From contig NC_135560.1 in assembly GCF_964340395.1 (NCBI RefSeq), positions 17,284,098 to 17,348,097 of the forward strand: DNA of 64,000 nucleotides. Reading direction: 5' to 3'. The DNA comes from Glandiceps talaboti. Lineage: Eukaryota; Hemichordata; Enteropneusta; Spengelidae. The translations under genes were made by a program, and so were the position numbers. The notes under the pieces are model-generated. The model worked only from the letters and a program-made list of their open reading frames with translations, did not search any database and was not told where the DNA came from. Below are positions 24,271 through 37,205 of this stretch, in pieces; position 1 is the stretch's first letter; each line of letters opens with the position of its first letter.

Positions 24271-26391
24271 ACATGGCATGGGGTTCTATTATTTCATATG
24301 TTTATCCAAAACAGCAAATTTCCATAAAAAGGACACTATGTGATTACACGCTTATGAGTACAATGAACGATCGTGCCCTCATTTGCATCTCATTTGCATG
24401 CAGGCATGGAATCATGTTTTCAGTCTTGCACTGCAGTCTAAATACAACCAGTGTGCCTGCACAACGGTGAAAGTCATCTCTGGTACATATGTAATAATTC
24501 ATAGAAAGGATTGCTAATGTATCACCATAAAAAAGAACTTATGTTTGTCATGTACATTTGTGTTGTCAATATGTTGTATATTATACAAGAAGTAGAAATG
24601 CAGAATTTGAAAATAATCACCATCACTCTACTGCAGTAGATTGTTTCAAAGAATGACTTCCCTCAAAAAGAAAGATGGGAGCAATGTATCATTATTTCAA
24701 TGCTGTGAAAGTTACTTTTGACATCACCTTTATGCAAGCCTTATACCTCTTAATAGAAGACTTTTGAACTGTTGACTAGAAATGGTGTATATCATAGCCC
24801 TTTTAGATCACAGAAAGACAACAAAGCTAATAGTCTGGAAGTGTTCCCGTCCAGAAATGGAAAGTCCTGATGGAAAGTCTACTTTGACTGGGAAACTTTT
24901 TTTTTTTACTTTATTGAAGGACAAATCTTTCAACAAATATCAGGATAGAAGGGGTTTTGTTTTTTTGTCACGCCTAATTATGATGTGTTCAATAAATGAA
25001 GATATATGATACACTTTAACCCTTGTCTTGACTCATGTCTGGCTTTCATAGAAATTCTTTTTTTCTCCTTTGAAAAAATATGGTTGTACATCTATTGACA
25101 GGAACACTAACTATCAGGATGATCTGGCTAGGTATTTGCTTTGCTTTTATGAACCTAGCATTTGATTGTCTTGGTTCTCTATTGTAACCAACTTATTATG
25201 TAATGGTAACCAGGTCTGTTCGTGTATGGGTCTTTGCCTGAGACATAGTGGATAAATCAAACTTGGGTTGGGGAATATCTGAGTGTAAGCAGTGTGTCAA
25301 GAGTGTAATGTAAGAGTTGACTTGAAAATTTCTGATGATACAAATTATTACTGGTTTTACTTTACATTGGTGTTGAAAAGCTGTTCATTACCACTAAGTG
25401 GAACTAAATATTACTGTGAAAACTGAGTGTCCAGCTTACTAAGACAGACACAAACTACAACTACTGTCGTTTGATGGTGTAGATTACACAAGTGGGTGAT
25501 AGCAGTTCATCTATTGTGTGGCTATAATGAACCTGTAATCAAGATAGTGTAAACATGTGAAGTCCCCAAGAATGTACACTAAGATTATGGAAGTCATCAG
25601 AAATGCCACCCTACTGTGAGTTAAATGAAACCAATGTCTATTCAATATCATATATGAACATGTCACAACAATAACTTTACTTTTGGAAAATCAAAATGAC
25701 AGGATAGTGGAATAATCAATCAATCAATCAATCTTTATTATGCTTGGCACACTTGCAGAAAGTGTGGTATACATGTATATGGTACAATTCATGAAAAAAA
25801 ACTATATGATAATACAAGAGCATAAAACAGAACACAGGCAACTTTCATCTGCTGTATGGAGCTACTGGAGGGTACAACATATAACAGTGTTTCTTTCAAA
25901 TACTGCAAGGTTTAGACAATTGTGTTGCAATAGTTGAAAAAGTTGAATGTATTAAATTAAATTCTGTCAGAACTGTGCTCCTTACATGAAAATAACAAGT
26001 GAAACTCATTATCTATTTCATTATTATTGTGTCTGTGTACAGTTCTTCTGTGATAGAGGGACTATGATCTGTAACAAACTCTTTGAATATTAGAGTAGCG
26101 TTATACTAGTCCCTAGACGTCCACAGGTAGGATTCGAACTGGACATGGAGGCAATGACATGGAGGACATGGTTGCAAGAGCGCCCTCTTGCGTAATATAT
26201 ATAAATAACTTCTAGAAATACATCTATTTAGTAAATAGGATAATGTTAAATGTCATTTTGTACTTTTTAGTAATATTTGACGTTCAAATAAATCATTATA
26301 AAATTTCTGTTCTACAATCCAAGTATCTTGCATTTGAAATGATGGTCTTCGACGAACACATATTCTGCTAATATCAAACTTGTTATTTGCC

Positions 26392-26418
26392 AAGATGGCG
26401 ATGACTTGTGCTATTCAG
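26392..26418 (+). promoter_or_regulatory. YY1-like motif and short uORF upstream of Misato
   Basis: CAAGATGGCGATG at about 26391-26403 matches the core of the YY1 promoter element, which often lies just downstream of the start site of housekeeping genes. The ATG in it opens an eight-codon upstream frame that ends in TGA at 26419-26421, about 60 bases before the Misato start. Whether this segment is transcribed is inference. Confidence 0.4.
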
Positions 26419-26478
26419 TGAAGACACTTGATATAACTAGTAATTCGTAGGTTATTTAAAACATATCAGACGTGAAAC

Positions 26479-28421
26479 ATGGGGAGCAGCTACAGAGAAG
26501 TCATTACTTTACAGTGTGGTCATTTTTCAAATTTTATTGGAACCCATTGGTGGAACATACAGGTAAGTAGGAAGATGTCGTCTGCACAAGTTAAGTTCGT
26601 ACTAACTCAACAGTTGATCAACTGTAGTGTAAAGATTACATTGACATTGCCTTTATAATAATAACCACTTCATATACAGTTGTTTTAATGATGACGTAGA
26701 TTTTTAGTTCCATGCTATTTTCTCCTGAACGAATTCTTAGACCGGCTTCTTTCGCCCTTTATAATTCATGCCGCAAGTGAGTCATCAAAACAGAGAGATG
26801 TTGAATTGTAAAATTAGCATTTTCAACCATCTTATCAATATCATTCAGACATGCTCTTGTTCAACAACCCTGTGCTAGAAATGTCAGCTAACGTTAATGC
26901 AATATTTCGAAATGTCATATGAAGTACCACAAATAGTCGACGAATTTTCATGTCAAGGTCATAAATACAATAATGTAATGGGTGTGTTTAGTTTTAACTA
27001 ATTTATTAATTTACGTTAATTTTATGAAAATGTGAATAGCATACTGTCACCGAGCCTGTCATAAGTAGAATAATATATTGTATGGAAGAGGCTAACAGAT
27101 TATTATACTCTTCCTGGTTTTGCTGGGGGATTCAGTGTTAGTGGGCTGAGCTGTAGATTTGTGTACACAATTAACAAAATCTATTCAATGCTATTATGAT
27201 AACTTTCTGGGGGGGGGGGGCATGAAAAGAAGTGTGCAAAGTAAGAAACTAAGAGTATGATTGTGAGACTCTTTGAATTCATAATTACAACTAAAAATAT
27301 ATACTCACAGAGTCAAACTATATCTGGTTGTCAGTTTCAACTCAGAATAATGTGTGTAAATCTAAATCCTGTATTATATTTTCTATTTGTAGGAGTCAGC
27401 CTTCTGCTATGACCCAGTTGGTTCTAACGCTAAACCAAAGCAGATAAATTCAAATATTCTCTTCCGCGAAGGTCTGACTTTGACAGTAAGTATTATTTTT
27501 AGCAAATTGAATGTGAACAAAAAATATGGGATTTATACTGAGATCGTTCTACATCACAATTATGTGCATCTATGCCATTCATTCTATGGTGCTTGGAATA
27601 GGAGTCAAAACTTCCAAAGTCACTGTCACTCTGCCCTGATTTTTCATAAATCATGATTACTTGGGTGTGATTACATTTTTCTCTGAAATTATTCCAGAAA
27701 ATACTGATGGCACTCGTATGACTGAATGAAGAAAAATATAGGAACCATATAAAGTATTTATCACATACAAGTCAGTGTACAGTGTTAAGAGTATACACCA
27801 CTATCATAGTATGCTCACTCATTGCAGAGAAACATGGTCAGTTTACTTTCGGTTGGTAGTGTGTTGTCACTTGTAGATGAGTTAGTACCATATTTGAGTG
27901 CAAAATGGTATAAATTATACTTAATTCTCTAGATACTATGTTTCGTTGTTGCCATGTGAAAAATAAAAACAGTAAAACACTTCAGTGTATTGTAAGCCAT
28001 CGTGTCTTGTGTCTTGGTTAGGGAGAAGTGACATATACTCCTAGATTGGTTGCCATTGATCTCAAGGGAAGTCTGAATACACTTAAACCAGAAGGTGTAC
28101 TATATGATGTACCACTACATGAAGAAGAACTCCACTGGTAAGTTTCATTTACTTCTGTTTTAGAATGTGGAATTTTGACACTACATGGATTAGCTTCAGT
28201 TACTGTAAATACTTGTAATGGCCATTGTATGCATGCCATGTTGTTTTACAACTATACACTTGAAGGTGAAAAGCAAGATTTTTCTGGGTTCACAGTCACT
28301 GAAACTAAGTATAATACACAGTGAATGTTGTTTCAAGAAACTGAATGAAACTGTGATAACAATTGACACTTTTAATATTGTATGATATCACCTTGGTAAT
28401 AGAATGGACATTATATTTTTG

Positions 28422-28496
<75 letters not shown>

Positions 28497-31400
28497 AAGC
28501 TTGTTGGTAGAATAGACACTCATAGTTCTGTGTATTTCTTATTTTATTTTACAGGACAAGTGATGTAACATTGCACAAGTGTAATGCAGTAGGCAAGAAT
28601 CAATTTCTAAAAGACTTGGAGAAGTTAGATGTAAGTCACTGGACAATGTGTAAAAATATTAAACAATGAAAAAGGCCATGGATAGGTCATGTACTAATAG
28701 TAAACTTGACACTCCCAATGTTGTGAATGACTGTGTCACCTTTAATCTCCCCCTTTTAAAAATGGAATATTCTTGGTCAGTTTGATTTGCCTGATTCGGA
28801 AAGTCGTATGTCCTTTAAACTAAATAATGCAAATTTTATAGAAACTAGTGACTACAGTTTTAGTTTTAGTGTCTAATTCTAGTGTTTAATTGTTGTTGTG
28901 TACACATGCAACAACATGGTGAGTACATCCAAGACAAATTTTACACCCACACAGATTTTAGAGAGAAAAAGAGACTGCAAAGTTACTGTCTCTGAATAAG
29001 TACTGGTGTGTATTAAAACATGCAGCAAAAAAATTTCACATCCACACAGATTTTAGTGAAAATATCAACTACAAAGTTTACTGTCTCTGAATAAGTACTG
29101 TTGTGTATTAAAACATGCAGCAAAAAAATTCACACAGATTTTTATCAGAAAAAGGTCTAGTGATGGAAAAGAGGGATATAAAAGATGTTTGTGTGTTCTT
29201 TAACAACAGGCTGCTGGTGGTGGTGGTGATGACGATGATGGCTCCCAAGGATCCCAGGAGAAGGCAGATATTGTAGAACCAGAACAATTAGATGTGTCTG
29301 AGATTGGAGAATCTTTAGATGTAACCAAGAAGATTTATGATCTAGACCATCAAATCAATGTATGGTCTGACTATCTGAGAATTCATTTACATCCTAAAAC
29401 TGTAGCAGTTGTACAGGAATACAGTCATGACAGGTCAGTGTAATGAATACACCATATGAAAGACAAAAGATTATATATATTGTACATACATCTGAAGCAG
29501 CTTTTGAACCAAAAGTGAGAGTACAATAGAGGATTTAATTAAAAATAATTTCCCAGTGTGATTTGCACATAACTGTCTAATTCTTAAAGCCCCAGTTTGG
29601 ATTGGGAATTGATATAAGTTATTCAGATGTAAAAAACAGTTGTCTGACAGAGCTAAAGAAAAACATTGGTCCAGAAGTTTGAAGACTTTTATTGATAATC
29701 AGTATGAATGAGGAGGCTATACAGTTAAATTTAGATTCTAAAGTTGATTTTAATCATCTGTCCAGTCGTTTACCATGCACTATGATGTATTTTGTACTGC
29801 TATTAATTACCATTTGTCCTACAGTGAGAGTGAACCATTTGATGTATTTACCTATGGTCAGCAAGTGATGGGAAATACTCGGACTATAGATGACATAGAA
29901 GACAGACTTAGATTCTTTACTGAGGAATCAGACTCACTACAGGTATGTACAGATTTAATTTCTATATCGCTGGTAGTCAGATTTAACTAAGTGAGCTGTT
30001 TCCACTACAATTTTTTAATGATTTCCGATAGTCCAACAGACAACCAGCATATGAATTTGGTAGTTTAGATATGACCTTCAATAATGTAATTGCCTTGGAC
30101 TACTTCTAGTTTTGAGCCCTGCCCATTATGTCAGCAATCAAATTACTTTAATGCAGGTACATGTATATTGTTGCAGGTTTTGGTGGTTTCTTAAGTCTGG
30201 TCCACTGTTGTTAATGTAAACCTTTCGGTTGGTGATGAGCCTTTGAAATTGAAATCTTAAACTATTCAATGCTGTGACTATGTTCAACAAATCCTCTTAA
30301 AATCAACAATAAAAAAAATAGGTGTCACCGTACAAATGTTAAGGTCAAATTATATCAAAATAAGCCATTTTAGAATCCAATATGGCTGCCAAATACTGTC
30401 ATCTCTATGGGTTTCCTTGAAACAAAGCCGATGAACCCCCATCTTCAAGATGATGTTAATTTCATTAACTTTTTGGCGTGTTTATCTTTACAGGGTTTTC
30501 AAGTCTTAGTGGATACATATGATGGGTTTTCTGGTATGGGATGTAAGTTACTAGAGCAACTGATGGATGAATTTAGTACAAAGAGTGTCTTTACTCTTGG
30601 AGTGTGTCCATCACACTTTCCATCCAGTGTAAGTCACCCATAACGTATAATTGTCAAAATAGTGAATAGAAATTATTCGGATGACCCAATCATGTCAATA
30701 CTAGACTGGTAGTACAGTTTCAAAGATAATATGCTGAATACTGTGTGTATAACAGCTGCACATGTTCATTTACACAATGACTTCATTTGAATAATCAAAC
30801 ACTCTGATATACATGTAGTGTAATCACTCCCCATTGCAACCAATCAGGTAATCAGGATATTTTCAAATCATAATATTCAGTTGATATAGGCTTTTGCTGA
30901 GAGTAGCATGAGCATTAGCATAATCAGTGAACGTCTGTAGACATGCTACCTCTTCACATACACCTATGTACTTTTCATGCAATTTCCAACCTCCATTTTG
31001 TTTTTGGGGTATGAGTTTTCAATGCCAACAGACATACCTTCACTGTCATCTCCACTTATTATTTTTCTCAACTCTCTCAGTCTCAGGTAGAAGATAGTCA
31101 ACGTATCATCAACAGTATGTTGTCATATGATAAACTGTGTAGCAACAGTTCATTATTTACACCACTGTCTTTAGCTACTTCACTGTGGAGAAAACCTGGT
31201 CCAGCTGTCAACTTTCCCCATCTTATTTATGATGTAAGTCCAAATGTTGTCATTTTTCAATTCATGAATAGTATAGTACAAATTAGCTGAGACACACTAC
31301 ACGAAATATTCTTACTTTTTTTTTCTTTTTTTTTTGCTGCATTCCAAATGTTGTCCTTTGATAAGGCTAGATTGGATTTGATGAGATTAGATTAGATTAG

Positions 31401-33379
31401 ATTAGATTATTTCAATAAATCAACAAGACATAAAATCATCAAATTAAGAAATACACAATCTTCAAATTAAAACTGATATGTATGTATTGAATTCTCTGTA
31501 CCTGCAATAGCATTTCACCTCAGATAAGAGGGTAAAAACAAAACAAGAAGGTCGACTTATTCTCATGTGTGCCTGTAATAGTATGGAGCGGAACTTATGA
31601 TGTCAACCAAGAAATTCAATGGTCATTATTTCTGTGACACTCCAAGGTGGTAGATTTCTACTGTAGGTATTCAAAATTAGTTAACACACAGTCATAGACA
31701 CCAACTGTGTAAGGTACATTATACCACCATGCATGAGCCACTTAGTTAGAACAAAAAATATGCAATATACTAGTATACTCTGGTCATTCCTGTCACAATG
31801 CATATCTATGTCACTGGTTCTTCTGAATTCAAGGTAAAACGTTCAAAATTGCCTTTCGTCTATCGACTCATAGTGACAAAGACCCCTTAGGTCACTTGCA
31901 TTTTCCTTGGCTGAACAAAGGAAAGTTAGGGAATAACATCCATGTACAACAGATTCTCACTTTTTAGACATTGGTCATACCTAGCTTTCATGTTCAAACG
32001 AAATGTCTACTCTCCATTTTATGGTGTTTTCTAAAATTTCATATCTCTCTATGTGTGCAGGCTTCTATGTGGTACCACAACAGTGCAGTTCTTGCCATGG
32101 CTTTGGAAACTGCCACTTTACCCTACAGACTAGAAAATAATGCAGTCAATATCAGTACAATTACAGATACACTAGCAGCTATGGGGAGAAAGGTAAGAAT
32201 ATTTTGTTCATATTCAGGATAAAAACAGTCCTATGTCATAGTGGAGAATGTTAAAATAGCACAACCTGAGTTTGTAAACTTTTTACTAAAATGAAAATAC
32301 GTAACTTACATAACCCTGAATAAACTATTCTAGCATAGTGTTAATGTCAATGTATGCCTTCTATGACAGTGTAAAGTCTGACCGCACAGACACTGGAATG
32401 TTACAAAGACTATTAAAGCAAGGTCACTAACTAGAGGGCAGTGTAAAGAAAATATTAAATATTATTTATGCTGCAATACTCCACAATTTCTAACCCTCAC
32501 ATATTGTCTCCAAATGGCTTGTGAACAGCACTCCTAGTGGCCAAACTATGAAATCTTTCATCTTTCCCTTAACCAGAATAAAGTGCATTGCAAGTGAATG
32601 TTACATAATATGCTCCAGTAAGTAGAATACTGCAAGAATCTGTTGAATATGCAGCAAAATTTATTCCCCAAAACATTTAAACTTAGCTTGAACCCCTTTA
32701 AGGAAAACATGCAAAGAAGTGGCGTAATTGATTGTCAATGAACTAATAGATCAATAGATTACAGTATAAAAAACAAAGATATTTATTTAAATGACACTGA
32801 CAGAGACATCGCATTTTGAAAAGAACACTATCATTATCACTAGATCATTTGAGTACAAATGTATATGGGTCTGGTAATAAAACCCAGATCTCTGCTTGGA
32901 AGGTTGCCAAACAAACGTGGATGATGACAGTACCGGTGGTGTGTAGCTCCAGGAAAGCTCTCAATGTTACCTGCAGTTGTTGTTTTCAAAGTTAGCAGAA
33001 TTACCCGAGGGTCTAGCTATTAGACTAATGCCTATAAAGCTGTTAGTCTCATTTCCATCAGTGTTTTGAAAATAGCTTTCTCAAAAAGGTTTGAATGTGA
33101 ATTTTCTCTCGTGCAGGCTGCTGCATTGTCAGTTTCATCACCTGTACCGTTATCAGATAACTCCTCATTGGCTGATATGTTTAGTAATTATATTGACGTG
33201 TTTCCATGGCAATCTGTGACACCTTACTGCAGCCAAGCATCACCATTCAATAGTTTTGCTCAAACTGTTGCTCTCAGAGGAATTCCAAAGGACCTTCTCA
33301 AGAGGTAAGTGCAGTGTGTTCGTGATACTGACATGATACAAGTCTACAATCTGCAAAATTATTTCATAATGTAGACAAC

Positions 33380-33414
<35 letters not shown>

Positions 33415-34909
33415 CAACGACAACGACGACGACGATGATGATGATGAAAACAATGGCAATGATGATAAAAATGATGATAATTATTTGGCCATAGAAGATA
33501 TAATTTTTTAATTGAATTTCAAAAGCAAATGTGTTTTACATAATGAGTTGACTTTGATAAGCATGTATTATTAATCAACAGTCCATCTTCTGAAGAACAT
33601 ATGGTTGATAATCAACTACAGACATGTAACAGTGTTGATGACATGCTAAAAATGTACTTAACAGCTGTATTCTCAACAACTCTCAAGTAAGTTAAAATCA
33701 CTTCTCAAGTATGTTAGTTTTTTTCACTTTGTGTTTGCACATTTTTCCATTGGGAATGTAAAAAATAACAGCTGTATTCTCAACAACTCACAAATAAGTC
33801 AGTTTCCTGTCAGGTTATTAGCATGACTTACTCTAGAGAATGTACTTGAACTGAACACCACTATAGAAATTAAGACATAGTCATAATAAATTAGTATAGT
33901 GTGATTTTATACCTATGTTACATGTGATAATAGAGAAATATGAACTTGAGACTGTTATCTTATTGACAGAGATCATACCTCATACTGTACATACAATGTT
34001 CGGTAATGCTTCTTGATGACATTGAACTTGAATATCATGATGTTAACCCTCAGGCTTGTATGCCATCTGTTATATTGCATAGCAAAAATGGCATCAATTG
34101 ACATGGACAGGAGTACATAATGCCATGAAGATATACTTTCTATATCCTTGCAATGTTCAGTAGAATTCATCTCAGTAATGTTTTGTAATGTTTGTCTTTT
34201 TCACAGTTCAGGTGTGTGCGTAGATGAACCATGTAAGACAGTGACACCATTCCCACACATATTTCACCCCAAGGTTGGTGGCAGTGGTTTAGTACGTAGT
34301 ACAAACAGACCTAGTAAAGTAGGTAAGATCACTTCACCTGTTTTCTGTCGGTATTAACAACCATTGCCATTTTGGAGATATTGTAAAATTGACATAGCCG
34401 TCTTTAAATGTACGGTAAGTCATATATCACTCTACAGGGCAATATGTTTTTGATTTTCGCTAGCCAAATTAGCTATAGCACTTAATAGGGACATGCTATT
34501 TACCCAGAATGCATTGCAGTGCTTGCAAGGGTTGGTACCGGTAATGGAACAAAGGAATGGAAAACCCTTCATATTTTTTCAGGATGACCATGTGTGTTTG
34601 TATAGATCAACTATGTAAGACAGAAGCACACTGTAGCACCTTTCATGCAAAACGTTGATACAACTATTTCATAAAAATTAATGTTCTTATATTATGTTTT
34701 CAGTTGTAGAGAGTGTACCTATGATGACAGCCCTACAGTCAACATCCTGTATGCAAAACTTACTGAATTCACTTTACAAAGAAGGCAAGAAACTGAACAT
34801 CAAGAAATTCCACCAGTACTTAGACAGTGGACTAGAAGTTGATGACTATACAGAGAGTCTTTGTAATCTCCAGGAACTGTCAGAATGTTACCAAAGTGAT
34901 GTGTCATAA
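26479..34909 (+). CDS. MSTO1: Misato homologue (mitochondrial distribution and morphology regulator)
   Basis: Encodes Misato, a tubulin/FtsZ-like protein that acts in mitochondrial distribution and, in flies, in assembly of the TCP-1/tubulin prefoldin complex at the spindle. Coding exons: 26479-26562, 27393-27485, 28022-28137, 28555-28630, 29210-29433, 29825-29942, 30494-30628, 31081-31233, 32061-32192, 33117-33304, 33582-33686, 34207-34322, 34704-34909. They total 1746 bases (581 residues plus stop), all junctions in phase with GT-AG, close to the usual length of about 570. The N-terminus [21 protein letters not shown] is the Misato segment II tubulin-like start. The glycine-rich loop [17 protein letters not shown] is the counterpart of the tubulin nucleotide-binding region. 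Exon 5 encodes an acidic low-complexity stretch ([15 protein letters not shown]). Introns hold a GT microsatellite, a 95-base tandem repeat, a duplicated exon end and an ATG array. No damage seen. Confidence 0.96.
28422..28491. repeat. GT microsatellite (Misato intron 3)
   Basis: About 34 GT units. Confidence 0.97.
28940..29150. repeat. Tandem repeat of about 90-95 bases (Misato intron 4)
   Basis: Two nearly complete copies and the start of a third, each beginning CACACAGATTTTA (about 28948, 29043 and 29131) and containing ACTGTCTCTGAATAAGTACT and AAACATGCAGCAAAAAAATT. Confidence 0.85.
33375..33475. repeat. GAT/GAC trinucleotide microsatellite (Misato intron 10)
   Basis: ATG units, then a GAC-rich segment, then ATG units again. 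Confidence 0.95.
33766..33799 (+). repeat. Decayed copy of the exon 11 end and donor (Misato intron 11)
   Basis: TAACAGCTGTATTCTCAACA and the following bases repeat the last about 28 bases of exon 11 plus its donor region (33659-33692). In the copy the donor GTAAGT has become ATAAGT, so it should not be usable. Confidence 0.85.
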
Positions 34910-36605
34910 AAGAGCCAACTCTGTCACGTGAGTGATGTAGATGACTCATAGGATATACAGTGGCATATGGTGCTGTAGCAGGAATTTGATGTTGTGCAGA
35001 GAATGATGTATGTCACAAATAGTGTATCGTGATGTCAACTGTTACAGGGTCTGTTGAACTTGATGCAGTATTCTCGTGCAATAGTTATGTTTATATGTGA
35101 CATGTGTATTAAAAGTAGATGTAAATGACCATTGTATGTGATAATGGTTGACAGAAAACATCAATTACTATGTAGCTGAACTGAACTGACACTGTAAGCT
35201 AAAAGAAGTGACACTGGTACATAGTCACTATATATGACCAAAGCAGCACCAGTTACTGTACATGTCTGTTATTGTCACTTTTCGCCCATAATGATACTGG
35301 TGACTGTAAATGTCCACAATAACATAGAGTCACATTTTGTGTCCATAATGACATTTTTCATGTCCAAAATGGCATTGGAATTATTGTGTATGTCCAAAGT
35401 GATGTTGGTCCCTTATTGTATTGATGTTGGTCACTTTTTTGTGTCTCAAACGACATCAGTCATTCTATGTGTCTGACAAACTTTTTAAAAAGCTTTTTGT
35501 GTCCAAAGTGACATTGGTCACTCTGCATGTCCAGCATTACATTGGTCACTATATGTAACCAAATTGACACCAGGAAATATTCTTGTGCAAATAACATGCA
35601 TGGACAAAGAAATGTTGGCCATTGTATGTGTCTGAAATGACACTGGTCACTTTCCATGTCCAAAGGGACATTGGTTACATAGTGTATGTGACAAAAGTAC
35701 CCTGGGAAATGGTCTTGTCCAACATGTCACTTTTCACACCCAAAGTTGACATTGGTCACGCTTGCGTCCAAAACAACATTGATCAATTTTCATATCCAGA
35801 GTGACATTCGTTTGTGACAAAATGACATCAGGAACTGCTTTGGCATCCAGAGTGACGACAGGCAACTGAATGATTATCAGTGTTGATCTGTGTAATCTTT
35901 GTAAGTCAGTGACAAGAGAACCCATTAAAGCTGCACTAGCTGCAACAGGACATTTTTTTAAAAACTGTTTTGTTTGATATAAATGACTTACGGTACTTGT
36001 AATATCATACACCCTGTACAGTAATGAATCACCTGTGGGTAAATGTACAAACTATGGTACAATACATCTAATCAAATTGAGTTTTGGTCCACTCCCTAAA
36101 ATCAGTGCCCCCCCCCCCCCCCCTTTGAATCATGATGTCAACTTAATATTACTATAGTTCTGAATATGGATAAGTAAACAACTAATTGACGTGTACAAGG
36201 TCTAATTATTTGGTATTTTAACAATTTTTAAATGAAAACAGTTGGTTGCCTGGTAAAAAAAATAATACTCCATTCACAGCAAGTGCTGCTTTAACTACTG
36301 GTATGTATAACAGAATTTGGAAAGTGAGAGATGTGTTATGTTTACAATCTTAGACCTTCACATTCCATATTTTACCATAAAGTTTAAAAAACTTCACTTA
36401 TTTAATTATCATCAGACTGTCATCATCAGGTCACTATAAGATCGTTGATACTTTAAACATATATTCTAATTATAGCTTTTCCTCACCTTTAGATATTTGA
36501 TAGAACTGTTCTATCATATGTGTATAGATGTATTGTGGTATGTAAAGTTGTTAGCTATGTAAAGTGACATAATCCAGGTATTAGCATTGTCTTGTGAGAA
36601 ACAAA
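34910..36605. other. Misato downstream region with degenerate repeats
   Basis: No coding exon is visible. The first few hundred bases are presumably the Misato 3' UTR. About 35205-35865 is a degenerate repeat array (listed). A run of 16 C lies at 36108-36123. Confidence 0.5.
35205..35865 (+). repeat. Degenerate tandem array around TGTCCAAAGTGACATTGGTCAC
   Basis: A short phrase, approximately TGTCCAAAGTGACATTGG followed by TCAC, recurs at roughly 35-45 base spacing with many substitutions and length changes (for example near 35330, 35362, 35500, 35520, 35655 and 35745). This looks like an old, eroded minisatellite. Several short open frames across it share the repeat and are not supported as genes. 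Confidence 0.75.
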
Positions 36606-36609
36606 TAAA

Positions 36610-37205
36610 GAAAGGGAAGGGGTTGCCCTAATATGGGGAGGTGGGAATAGTAATAAAGGGGAGGGTTGTCCCAATATGGGGAGGTGGGAATAGTAAGACA
36701 GGGGAGGGTTGCCCCAATATGGGGAGGTGGGAATAGTAAGACAGGGGAGGGTTGCCCCAATATGGGGAGGTGGGAATAGTAAGACAGGGGAGGGTTGCCC
36801 CAATATGGGGAGGTGGGAATAGTAAGACAGGGGAGGGTTGCCCCAATATGGGGAGGTGGGAATAGTAAAGGGGAGGGTTGCCCCAATATGGGGAGGTGGG
36901 AATAGTAAGACAGGGGAGGGTTGCCCCAATATGGGGAGGTGGGAATAGTAAGACAGGGGAGGGTTGCCCCAATATGGGGAGGTGGGAATAGTAAGACAGG
37001 GGAGGGTTGCCCCAATATGGGGAGGTGGGAATAGTAAAGGGGAGGGTTGCCCCAATATGGGGAAGTGGGAAGAGTAAGAAAGGGGAGGATCACCCAAATA
37101 AGGGGAAGTATGAATAGTAAAGGGGAGGTTGTCCCAATATGGGGAAGTGAGGAGAGTAAGAAAGGGGAGGATTACCCAAATATGGGGAAGTGGGAATAGT
37201 AAGAA
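36610..37205. repeat. GC-rich minisatellite, unit 43 bases with a 38-base variant
   Basis: Roughly fourteen copies of a unit built from GGGGAGGTGGGAATAGTAAG, ACAGGGGAGGG and TTGCCCCAATAT. Central units are identical to each other; at least two lack a five-base piece (GACAG), and the outer units at both ends are diverged (GGAAGTG, ATTACCCAAATA). Because 43 is not a multiple of three, several minus-strand frames stay open and give Pro/Thr/Tyr-rich open frames up to 180 codons, which are artefacts. Confidence 0.97.

Larger units (their letters stand above)
23661..26478. other. Intergenic between PSMA4 and Misato
   Basis: No coding exon seen. It contains the PSMA4 3' UTR and poly-A signal, a long imperfect palindrome at 24126-24270, a short run of AATC units at about 25713-25733, and a small perfect inverted repeat at about 26173-26190 with a B-box-like GGATTCGAACT just upstream on the plus strand (pol III box B orientation would be minus). 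Confidence 0.5.

Noticed and set aside
36555-37097. Minus-strand open frames of up to 180 codons, Pro/Thr/Tyr-rich
   Set aside because: They are translations of the 43-base minisatellite, open in more than one frame, with no start context or family similarity.
36610-37205. Regular repeats resembling a CRISPR array
   Set aside because: Units are contiguous tandem copies with no unique spacers, and the genome is animal.
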